From: Thecaphora thlaspeos
Taxonomy: Eukaryota; Basidiomycota; Ustilaginomycetes; Urocystidales; Glomosporiaceae
Length of the DNA stretch: 64,000 nucleotides
Reading direction: 5' to 3'
Assembly (NCBI GenBank): GCA_900291925.1
Contig: UWYS01000004.1
Coordinates: forward strand, 1,161,780-1,225,779
Shown piece after piece: positions 22,201-31,404 of this stretch (positions within the stretch are counted from its first letter, which is position 1; each line of letters begins with the position of its first letter). The notes beneath the pieces are model-generated. The model was not told the origin of the DNA and made no database searches. It saw only the letters and a program-made list of their open reading frames with translations. A program made the translations under genes and the position numbers.

Positions 22201-23709
22201 ATGGTCTCCCTCCACCTAGCGGTCGCAGTGGCCGCGATCGGCATCGCGCTTCTGCCGCTCGCCTATGCAGCCTCTGGCCTGCCCGAAGATTTTGAAGAGA
22301 TCCTGAACTATAACCCCGATTTTAAACAGATCGGTGAAGCGCTGCGCGCACTGGAGAGTCCGCCCCCTTCCTTCCACAACGTGCCCCACCAAGTCCACGG
22401 CTACCAGCAGTCTTCTCCGCAGCCCTATCCGCCGCCGGACCCGCAGGCCCACCAGCACCTGCCCCAGAATGTACCGGCTCCCAATTTGGGCTACGGTGCA
22501 GCTGGCCAGCAGTATGCACCCTGGACGCAGGTGAGTCCACTGATTACCTACGCTCTGCTCTCCCATGTCGAACCTGGCGCGCTATCGAATATCCATGCTG
22601 ATCGCCATGCGTCTCCTCTGCGCTTTTTCCCCCTCTATCCACCTGTCACGGCCTCCCGCAATTGGTCACGCGGCCCTCCGCCTGTCTAGCATCAGCTCGA
22701 CCAGTACCACACTCCTCAGAACCTTGGATACGACGCCAACGCTGCGGCTCTCCATCACTCGACACAGCCCTATACGTACGATGCCGGGGGCTCGCAATCT
22801 CATCCGTGGCAACCCGAGGCTGACCATCATCTGGCCGGAAGCGGGGCCGCTGCGCCGCCAGGCTCCGAGCACTACGGAGCGCCGCAAGGCTACGGACACC
22901 ACGAAGTGCACCCTCAGGTCGACCTGCAACAGGCTCCCCACCAGGATACCCGCATCCCTGCGCTTGGACCCCATCCAGGTGGTCAAAACCTCAACCTGGC
23001 CTCTAGTGAAGGGCGTCCCAGTCACAGCGGCCCCGGATCCAGCGCAGACTACGTCGACCGTCAGCAGCATCCCCAGGGTGTCGATGTTGGCTCTTACGAA
23101 TTCGGCCGTGGAGCGGGACAAAGGATGGTCTCGTTGCGAGAACAGTTAATCGTCAAGACGAACTACTACGCAGACGTGATCATGTATATGGAAAATTTCA
23201 TCAAAGGTCAAGGCTACTCGTCAGTCTTCCTCAAAAGCATGGCGGCTGACCAGCCTCTCATCTTCGACAAATCTGTCAAAGGAGCTTCTAAACTGGTCAC
23301 GGCGACGGGCGAACAGACACAAGCAATCCTTGACATCGTCAAGACGCGATTCCGCTTCGACCTGGAACGTGATTTCATTACCGCAAACGATCAATCGCTG
23401 AAACACATCACGATAACAATGTCCAAAATCCTACCACGCGCTGCAGATGCCCTCGCACCTGCGGAAGAGCAGGCCTACATGTGGACAAATGTCCCCGGCC
23501 GCTGGGGATCGGTGGTCTTCTATGTGGGGGAGTACAAGATCAAGTTGTTCAAAACACAAAAGAACAGACATGCTACCGTGGCGATCGGTCGCCCGATAGA
23601 TAAAGCCACTAAGGACCCATCCATCTACTTCGGCACGCTTAAGATACCAGAGGTTCTGGCGGACCGGAGCACGGGTGCCATTAATCGGGCTATCCGCGAA
23701 TCTTCTTAG
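22201..23709 (+). CDS. Predicted secreted protein of unknown family, cysteine-free
   Basis: Two exons (22201-22530, 22690-23709) join in phase 0 to 449 aa. Residues 1-23 (MVSLHLAVAVAAIGIALLPLAYA) form a good signal peptide with cleavage expected before ASGLPEDFEE. Residues about 45-250 are a Gln/Pro/His/Tyr/Gly-rich region (YPPPDPQAHQHLPQNV, GYGAAGQQYAPW). Residues about 255-449 look like a folded domain: SLREQLIVKTNYYADVIMYM, DIVKTRFRFDLERDFITAND, WGSVVFYVGEYKIKLFKT, SIYFGTLKIPEVLADR. I see no Cys in the mature protein, no transmembrane segment, no catalytic motif and no GPI signal. I do not recognise the family. A secreted effector-like or cell-surface role is inference from the signal peptide and architecture only. 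Confidence 0.75.
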
Positions 23710-23934
23710 CAGTCGTAGCGGCGGATCGCAGCAAGTAGGGGAGTGATGAAAAACGATGGACTTGGCTCGTAAAGTCGAGAAGCAGGCATTACACTGAGCA
23801 GCTACGTCGGTGCTGGCACTGCGCGTGACAGGGCGGAGGGGAAAGGGCTGGGTTGTTGCACTGTAATTGTGGAACGACCAGATGGTCTTGTCCACTAGTT
23901 ATATACTGAATGGTTAAACGGAAGCACTGGCAGC

Positions 23935-24043
23935 GTCTGCGTGGCCTAGTTGGTTAAGGCGTAGGTATCATACGTAGCTTTATATGATCTTGTGTACACA
24001 AGAGGTGATCCTGAGGTCAGGGGTTCGAAACCCCTCGCGGATA
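23935..24043 (+). tRNA. tRNA-Met: Elongator tRNA-Met (CAT) with a 35-nt intron
   Basis: The acceptor strands are GTCTGCG (23935-23941) and CGCGGAT (24036-24042), with two G-U pairs including the first, and discriminator A at 24043. The D-arm GCCTAGTTGGTTAAGGC is perfect. The anticodon loop is ATCATA with CAT at 23969-23971. The intron is about 23973-24007. The 3' half of the anticodon stem, TCCTG, pairs with TAGGT except U31/U39, a mismatch also found in yeast elongator tRNA-Met. The variable loop is AGGTC and the T-arm is AGGGG-TTCGAAA-CCCCT. Discriminator A is followed directly by TTTT as terminator. The intron position after base 37 is canonical. Confidence 0.82.
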
Positions 24044-24618
24044 TTTTACTCCGAGATTTCTATAGTTTCCTTTTTATTTTTATTTTTATTTTTTCTCCCT
24101 CCCCCCTCAGAACCTTGCGGAGGCCCGTGCACCAACATCAACGGAAGCACGGAACGCAACTACTTGCCCCCCTCTTTCCGCCATGTTTGCCTCGAGAGGC
24201 CGACAACAGCAAAGGAAAGCACAGACCGCAACTCGCCCGTCTCAACTCGCAATCCTTCCCTCAGGAGCGGACCACCAGCTGCAACGGAAGCACGGCACGC
24301 GGCTCGTCCGCCTCTACCCGCCGTGGCCTGTCTCATGAGCGATCGGATGGGCCGGTGGCTGAGTTGGCTCGCCTCGACCCCTTCCTTGGACGGTGCTTGG
24401 CCCGTGCAAGCCCGCTAGGCCGGACCCCCTACAGCTAGTCCAGTATATAGAGTCCTCTTCCTCCAACCCGCCTCTTCCTCCCCTGCCTGACTGCAGACCT
24501 CTCGTCCATCGTCTCTCACCATCGACTGGGCCAGTCTCCTCGCCACTGTCGACTCGTCTTCGACTTTTCCTCTTTCAATCTGCCCAACAGACTTGTTTTC
24601 CTTCTGATTACGCCAACG
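24044..24618 (+). promoter_or_regulatory. Intergenic region with TATA box
   Basis: No gene is seen. A T-rich tract follows the tRNA. A TATA box, GTATATAG, lies at 24443-24450, followed by a CT-rich stretch and the ATG at 24619, so this is probably the promoter of the next gene. Confidence 0.5.
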
Positions 24619-26029
24619 ATGGGCCACAAGCGACCCACTGGCCCCACCAGGCCCGACGCCGACACCGGCAAGATCGCCAGCGCGAGGCCCAGGTGGGGAA
24701 GGCCGCCCAAAGCCGCCCGTGTCAATTCCATTGCGGGTCCTGCTACGGCGGAGAAGGCGGAGATGGCAACGGCGACAACGACGATGATCACCACGCCGGC
24801 ACGTCTTCGCGAAAACGAAGGGCTCCCTCTTGCAGTGACGACGATGACTACAGCGAGGAAGAGGAGGAGAAGGAAGAGAACGACGACGACGACGAGGGAC
24901 TGCCCAGGCAGACGAGCGCCAGCGCCCCAACCACACAAGCCGCGTCGGCGCTTCGCCGTGTCCATGTGGCCAACCGCACGATGCAGCGTCAGCTGATGCT
25001 GGTCGTTCGCCTGCTTGTCGACGTCCACTTCCCGCTCCTCCGTCAGATGATGAAAGACCAAAATGAGCTGCGCCGGCACTTTGGACTTGCAGCTGCGGAA
25101 CCGGGCGAGGCCCCGACGCTCGAGGAACTCCTTGGCGTGGCCGCCACCAGGTCGAGCCGCGCGACCACGGACGCCGCGCTCACCGAGCCGCTCGCTCGGC
25201 AGCGCGGGGTGCGTCCTGCCAACGAGGAGCGCATTGAGCGCAACGCAGCCAGCGCCGAGGTGTTCGCGTACCGCGACATGCGCCTCGACAGACGGACCGA
25301 TCGCGAGGTCGCTGCAGACGAGGCGTCGGCCCCCACTCCTCTGCCTCCTCCGCCTCCTCCTCCGCCTCCTCCGCCTCCTCCGCCTCCTGCTCCTCCTCAG
25401 CCTCATCTTCTACAGCGTCCTCCTCCCCATTATGCCCAGGTCCAACCCGCGCCGATGCACTACTACGCCGCGATGGCCCCTCCTGCCCGACACCGCAGCA
25501 CGGTGCTCCGCCGCAGGCCGGCCTGTCGATGCCATCTGGCGCCCCTGCCTACGCATACCCGTGGCCGCTCTACGGATACTGGCACCCGGCCCCGGGTGCC
25601 AACGTTACTCAGACGATGGTTCCAGCCCAGGATCCTGAGCTACTTCTCGCTCCCGGCCTACAGAGGACGACAAGAGCCCTGTCCTGCGGCCACCTCGGTC
25701 AACTCAACTCGACCACCCTCATCAACAAGGTCGAGAACTTTTGCAAGGCGCACGCATGCTGCTACTTCTGTGGGTTGCCGCTGCCGCCATCGGCCTTGTC
25801 GACGGCATACCTCCGAAGACACCTCTACGAACACGACGACTACTTCGCCTGCATGCGGGGCTACGACTGCGACCCCTTTATGCTCAGAGCCCTCAAGGAG
25901 ACCCTTATGCAACCAATCACTCGCGAAGAGGTGTTGGTGCTCAGCTATAGGCCGCCGGTTGAAGAGCTCATGGAGATGGAGACCATCGCGGAGGCGCGCC
26001 GCGAAGTCCTTGAAACTCGCTGGCTGTAG
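24619..26029 (+). CDS. Hypothetical protein with acidic tract, polyproline and C2H2-like motif (gene model unresolved)
   Basis: Coding sense is clear but spread over three frames. An N-terminal piece starts at 24619 (MGHKRPTGPTRPDADTGK, then an AT-hook-like RWGRPPKAAR). A central piece, about 24740-25440, has RKRRAPSC, an acidic run, QRQLMLVVRLLVDVHFPLL and a polyproline tract. A C-terminal piece ending at 26029 contains HACCYFCGLPLPPSAL...LRRHLYEHDDY, a C-x2-C...H-x3-H arrangement. The second frame change could be an intron with donor GTCCAA after 25440 and acceptor CGCAG at about 25506; the first would need a very short intron or is a frameshift. A nuclear, DNA-binding role is suggested only by composition. 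It may be a decaying gene. I do not recognise the family. Confidence 0.45.
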
Positions 26030-26378
26030 TTTCTCCCACCAACCTTCTATCTCGTGAGAAGAAATTCCTCTGATCGCTCTGTAGCCTGAAGCAGGAGCGG
26101 CGGCGCGGTAACGACACAGGATGGTGACGAACGCAGGCATGGGAAGACGAGCGACGACGCCCCCCTTTTTTTTTTTTTCGGGCTCCCGATCGATTCCAGA
26201 CAGCGCCGTCTTTGTACGGCAAGGAGAGGGCCGTAGAGCAGCAGCGGACTTGAGAGAGCAGAACAGAGGTGGCAGACAAGTCCGTGAGAGGGAAAGAAAA
26301 AGAAAAAAAAAAGAAAAAGGGGGGGTAGTTTACACGCCGTTCGGTCGGTCGGTCGGAGAGAGGGGTCGTCGGCCACAT
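26030..26378. other. Convergent intergenic region with homopolymer tracts
   Basis: No gene is seen. The stretch holds a run of 14 T at about 26166-26179 and an A-rich/G-rich tract (AAAAAGAAAAAAAAAAGAAAAAGGGGGGG-like) near 26290-26325, between the 3' ends of two convergent genes. Confidence 0.6.
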
Positions 26379-27767
26379 CTACTGCGCCTTGACTTCGCCG
26401 GCCTTCTCCCTCCGCTCCCTCCTTTCGTCTTCCTTGTTGACCCTCTTGATCCTCGCAAACATGCCCGAGTCGCCGCCGAGGATAAACTGCAGCGTCACCA
26501 TGGGCCATGATGTGTGGTGCGGCAAGATGTCGTAGAACTCGGGCGCCATCCTGCGCAGCTTCTCCAGGCGCGTCCAGGGGATCGAGGGGAAGTCGTGATG
26601 CTCGTTGTGATAGCCGACGTTGTAGGCGAGGATGTTGAGCGGGCCGTAGTAGCTCCACGTCTCCTGCGCTATCCCGCCAAACATGTAGTGCTCGGCGATG
26701 AAATGCGTCGCGCACGGGTGGAGGCTTCCGGCAAAGAAGCTGCTCTCGATCAGGTAGACGAGCGCCGTCCAGCCGCAGAGGCGCACCAGGGCGACGTTGA
26801 AGGCGAGCTGCGCGGCGAGGTTGGCAAAGTGCCAAAACGTCGGCCGCTGCGCTCGGACGAAGCCCGGGCGGAGCGCGTAAAAGAGGATCTGGAAGGTCGC
26901 AAAGAAGGCCTTGCCGAAGACGTTATTGAGGCAGAGCAGCTCGAGCTTGGTCGGCAGGTCGGTGTCGACGCCGTCCTCGCCGAGGTACTTGTGGTGCTCG
27001 AGGTGATAGGGCTTGAAGGCCATCGCGTAGGGAATCCCGATGGCAAAGTTGACCAGGATCGCCCAAGCGCGGTTGGTGCGGATCCCCTTGAAGGCGAGGT
27101 TGTGCGTGATCTCGTGAATGGCGAGGAACGTGTTCTGGTTGGCCGTCCCGCCGATGGCGTAGGCGAGCGCGAGGAACTTGAAGCCAAGCGGGTGCCAACC
27201 GAGGCCGGCCTTGGACGAGACCACGACGGTGAGTCCGACCTGGAGCGCCAGCACGGCGAACGAGACGTACTTGGTCAGCGGCTCGTGGCCCATGAGCGCG
27301 CGCACCTCCGGGTGGGCCTTGAGGATGGCCATGCGGCGCGAGCGGTGCGGCTCCTCGGTCAGCATCCAGAGGAAGTCGGACTGGTCTTGCGGCTCGGCGA
27401 GGATCGGAGGAAGCCACCGCTTGGCCTGCTCGGCCGCGATTGGAGCTGCGGGTGATCGGGTCTTCTTGGGCGTCCCGCCGACCAGCGCGGCCACCTGAGC
27501 GTCCTCGTCACTGTCGTCGTCCTGCGCGCCATCGCTGTAGACGGAGGTGGCAGAGGACGACGAAGCGGCTTTGTGGGAGAGGAGCGAAGGAGACGTCGAG
27601 CGGGAAGACGAGGAAGAAGAAGAGGATTGGCTGGACTGAAGGGAGGCCGAAGAGAGAAGGCCATCGGGGACGGCGGCGGTTGTCGGAGGCGATGTCTGCT
27701 CTGCGCCGCCGTAGAGGGACCAGTCGACCTTGATCGAAGGGCTGAGCTTGTCGGTGAAGCCCAGCAT
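26379..27767 (-). CDS. DES1: Sphingolipid delta-4 desaturase
   Basis: One exon encodes 462 aa. After a ~125-residue Ser/Ala-rich N-terminal extension comes the family core: DFLWMLTEEPHRSRRMAILK, HPEVRALMGHEPLTKYV, then hydrophobic segments and three histidine boxes, HEITHN, HLEHHKYLG and NEHHDFP, in the usual order. YNVGYHNEHHDFPSIPWTRL is diagnostic of DES1-type sphingolipid desaturases. The ER-membrane enzyme introduces the 4,5-trans double bond into dihydroceramide and feeds glucosylceramide synthesis. The C-terminus is short and charged. The N-terminal extension is longer than in animal DES1 but common in fungi. It lies convergent to the zinc-finger-like gene and divergent from a long promoter region. 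Confidence 0.95.
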   Translation of the reverse strand: MLGFTDKLSPSIKVDWSLYGGAEQTSPPTTAAVPDGLLSSASLQSSQSSSSSSSSRSTSPSLLSHKAASSSSATSVYSDGAQDDDSDEDAQVAALVGGTPKKTRSPAAPIAAEQAKRWLPPILAEPQDQSDFLWMLTEEPHRSRRMAILKAHPEVRALMGHEPLTKYVSFAVLALQVGLTVVVSSKAGLGWHPLGFKFLALAYAIGGTANQNTFLAIHEITHNLAFKGIRTNRAWAILVNFAIGIPYAMAFKPYHLEHHKYLGEDGVDTDLPTKLELLCLNNVFGKAFFATFQILFYALRPGFVRAQRPTFWHFANLAAQLAFNVALVRLCGWTALVYLIESSFFAGSLHPCATHFIAEHYMFGGIAQETWSYYGPLNILAYNVGYHNEHHDFPSIPWTRLEKLRRMAPEFYDILPHHTSWPMVTLQFILGGDSGMFARIKRVNKEDERRERREKAGEVKAQ

Positions 27768-29682
27768 GGCGCGGTGTGAGCGGGAGGTATCTAGAGTGTT
27801 GTTTGGTCGAGCCGAGTCTTGTCTAGTCAGGTCTTGTCTACACCGAGGTGAAAGTTGAATGTGCTCAGAGCAAGGTGAGTGAAGAGGCGTGCCTGTTGTC
27901 GTCGCTAGAGTTGCCTATCGTGGACTCTGTTCGTGGGCTTTGTGGGGTCCTGTGTTGAGGGAGCGGCGTGAGGAAGCACTGGGAGAGACGACAGGGAGCC
28001 AGCCCAATGGTCGTTGCGTGACGGGGGAGGAAGGGTCGATGGTGGTAGCGGAAGGAAGTGCCTTGGAGAGGGGGGCAGATTCGAGGTGGCGAGCCCAAGA
28101 CCCCAAGAATCCCGCGCTCGCCACCTGCGCAGGCCGCCACCCCCGTGTTGCGCAGCCAGAATTTTGGCCGAAATCTGCGCCTGGCCTGAAGCGACCCGAC
28201 TTGACCTGTGCGAGCGCGAGAAGGGGCGAGGCGAGGCTAGGTGAAGCGAGCAGCCCGCCCGCCCCTCCCTGAATGCGTCTCAGTCCACCGCAACGCGCTC
28301 TCCCGACCCCGATCAGCACCTCCGATGCCGCAAGGGTCCGAGGGCGGAGCTCCCCAAGGGTTAGTTAGCAGACGGCGGCGATGCAAGCAGCCTGTCTCCC
28401 TCTTCTTTCTTGCCTGCCTCGTCTTGGGCTCTGAGACGCAGGGCTAAAAAGGGTAGAGGTCAGCCGGCCGATGGCGATGAGCCGCGTCTACGTCTGTCGA
28501 TGCAACGAGCGAGCGAGTGACGATGTCACACCCATCACAAGCAAGCTCAGGTCTTCGGGACAGCCCGCCGTTTGATGTTGTACGTACCGCTTGCTGCCTG
28601 GAGAGGACCCGATGTCGCGGCGGCGCCCCTTGCTGTCGCCGTCGCCGTTTGCGGTACGCCAGCTCGGCCAGCTCATCTTTTGACTATCGTGCCAAGGCGT
28701 AGGCACGGATCGATCCGAAAGCTACGACAAAGTCCAAGGATGCGGGGCGCCCTGGGTCCCCCTGGCGGAGGAGACGCCGTACGCTGTCGACCAGACAAGA
28801 GAGCGGGCGAAGCCGTGGCCCGCCGGCTAGGCACCATTCGAGCCTTGCTCGTCGACGCGGACGATCCGCGTGCTGCGGATGTATGTACCGTCTCGCCGCG
28901 CGGTTCCTTTATGTGCTCTACTTTGATCTTTCAAAAGCAGCGGGCCAGTACAGTAGTGTCGCAGGAGCTAGAGCGGAGCGTTACTCGTGTCCGCTTGATG
29001 GCTCGATCAACGTCAGCGAAGCCAGAGCCAGACCTCGTGCGATGCGGCGGCTGTCGACGAGGCGTCGCGCGGCCTCGCTGCATCTGCCGGCCTCTCTCTG
29101 TCCTCTCTCTCTCTCTTTCCGTCGCCTCTCTGCAGGCGGACAAAAGGCGGACGCTCTTGTCCCTTGTCGTCGTCGTTCTCATTATGTTGACCAGGCTGCT
29201 GCCGCTGCCGCCGGCTCGGGGTCATCACGCTGCGGTGGTGTTGGCATCGAGGCCGAGCAAGGTGGTCGACGGTCGGAGCTCGACGTCGAGTAGGCAGGCA
29301 GGCAGGCAGGCAGGCGGCCGGGCAGCGCGTTGGTGTCGCTGACGCCGCCCGCCTGCCCGCCAACGAGGTGGGGGGCGTGCGTCGATGCACTTGGCTTTGC
29401 TTTTTCCTGCACAGAAGAGCTGGCCCGCCAGCCAGCCAGCGGCCCAGCGGAATGGCGAGCACGCCAAACGACGACGACACCGCGAGCCGGCCACCCGTGC
29501 ATTTCTTGATTCGTTGGCCCAAGCCAACCCCCCCTGTGCCGGCTTGCGGGCGCAGCGCGGCTTTTCGATCCTTGGCTTAGTCTCGATTTTTTCCTCCCTT
29601 GTTTGGCGTGGGCTGGCCGATCCGGGCCAGGCAGGCAGGCGGCCGAGGGACCACGCAGGCAGGTTGGCCGCTGGCCGGCAGC

Positions 29683-29719
<37 letters not shown>

Positions 29720-31404
29720 CTGCCTTGCTGCTTTCCATTACCACCGCACCGTCATCCGTCACCGTCGTCGCACCTGTTCGCCAGCCAAACAGCAACCAGC
29801 AACCATCATCACCACCACCACCATCCGTCCCTCGACCCTGCTCTCTTCCTCCTCGACAGCAGCTCCGAGCTAACGCGCCTCTCCTTCTACCTCGTCTCCC
29901 TCTCTTCTAACCATCACCTCTTTCCCTCGCATCTCCCTGCCTCTCCCACACTGCCCTGACCCTTTGACGCCGCCGACACGCTCCAGAGGCCACCTCTCCC
30001 GCACCTCCCAGGCGTTCGTACCAGAGGCGATCCGAGTTCCCGCTTGCTGGCCGATTGGCTCGACCTTCCTTTTTCTTCTATCCTCAGCACCTTTCTGCCG
30101 TACCCGCCTCGCGACCGGACTTTTTATTCCAGCGGCCATCACTCGCCTCTGTCACGGCCTGATCCCTGAACAGTTCCTTTTACCAAGCCGCTGCACTTAC
30201 CGCAGACGCATCCACTTAGTGCGCGCTCGAGGCAGACCTGTGCGAAAACAAACAGCGGTCGACTCCTTATCTGGACCGACGCGGCGTTCATTCGGACGTC
30301 TGATCTCGCAACGTCCCTCGGCCTCTCTTCAGGGCCGCATCGCGCCACGGAGCACTCCGACCGCCAGTCGACATCTCTACGCCGATTCTCCGATCCTCGC
30401 GATCTGAGCAACTTCCACCGGTGGCCAATTCCACCTCCACCCTCCCGGAGTCGCTTCGCCATCGACAATCCGCGCCCGGTCCCTGCTGCCGACATACTTG
30501 CTCCTTTTCAGCAAAGATAGGACCCGTTCTCCTCCCTCTCCTTTCAAGAAGCCTGCGAGATATTCTTACTGTCCATCGCCGAATCAAATCGAATTACCGC
30601 TCCCTTCCAGCAACGCACACCCTCCGGTACCTACTCTTGCTTCCTTTTGCCGTCGCAAGGGCTTTCAACGTCCGCACCTTCGGTGAACAAGCAACTGGGC
30701 CCCTCATCTCTTTACACCGACGCCAGTGTTTGGCGGCCACGTTTCGCAGTCGCTGTCCGACGATACATCGGACAACTGGCCGAGCGAGCTCAGCTGTCCG
30801 CCTCTTTGCACCAACCCGGTTTCCGACGTACGCTCCTGGGCCCACCTTCGCTTCGATTCGATTCGATTCGATTCGCTTCCCTGCCCTTGGTCTTCCCGCT
30901 CTATCTTTGAAGCGCCTCACGCACTCTCAGGACAGGCCTCCTCGCATTAGGCTGGCCTTCAGTCGCGACAGCAGAGCCCGTCGCTGGCATCTCCTTGTCC
31001 GCGCGCATCCAATAGCTCTGCCGCTTCTCTGCACACTGGGCTGCCGGGCGTTTTGATGCTTGCTCAGGTGAGTTAGCCGTAGTTCCTGCTCGTTCAAATC
31101 TGGCTCGCCACCTCTTTTGCCTGGAAGAATTTCATATAAGGAGGGCTGGGAGAGGGAAGGGAGGGTTTTCAGGTCAAGGAAAGGTTTACCTGGCGGAAGC
31201 GTGGGCGGTGCTCGCTTTGGACCTCGCTCAAGCGCTTTTTGGACGCGTTTGCGGGGACAATGGGCTCTGTCGGCGCTCTCCCGGAGGCCTCATGCGTCGC
31301 GCGCTCCTATTTCCAGAGATGACAAACAGCGACACGTACTCAATCGCCTTTCTGTGATCCATCAACCTCCTTTTCCCACCTTCCCCACCTCTCTGCCCTT
31401 CGCC
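27768..31404. other. 3.6-kb gene-free region upstream of KNR4
   Basis: I find no credible gene; the longest frames (for example 28572-29342 and 30421-31056) are Arg/Ser/Pro-rich and lack domain features. The region holds CAGG/CCTG tetranucleotide arrays (29293-29722), a (GATTC)4 run near 30850-30872 and long CT-rich tracts. Near its end a strong donor (GTGAGT at 31068) and an acceptor-like TTCCAG at 31311-31316 suggest a 5'-leader intron of the KNR4 gene. Confidence 0.55.
29293..29725. repeat. CAGG and CCTG tetranucleotide arrays in opposite orientation
   Basis: A (CAGG)5-type run lies at about 29293-29314, shorter CAGGCAGG pieces at about 29629-29664, and a (CCTG)9-type run at about 29686-29722. 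The first and last are reverse complements about 370 bp apart and could pair as a hairpin. Confidence 0.8.

Noticed and set aside
28572..29342. 256-aa plus-strand ORF in the long intergenic region
   Set aside because: Its C-terminus is the translated CAGG repeat; it has no domain or coding-like composition.
29293..29725. Possible CRISPR-like array
   Set aside because: These are uninterrupted tetranucleotide repeats without unique spacers, in a eukaryotic genome.
30421..31056. 211-aa ORF upstream of KNR4
   Set aside because: It is Arg/Ser/Leu-rich with a repeat-derived RFDSIRF stretch from (GATTC)n, has no domain, and is more likely leader or promoter DNA.
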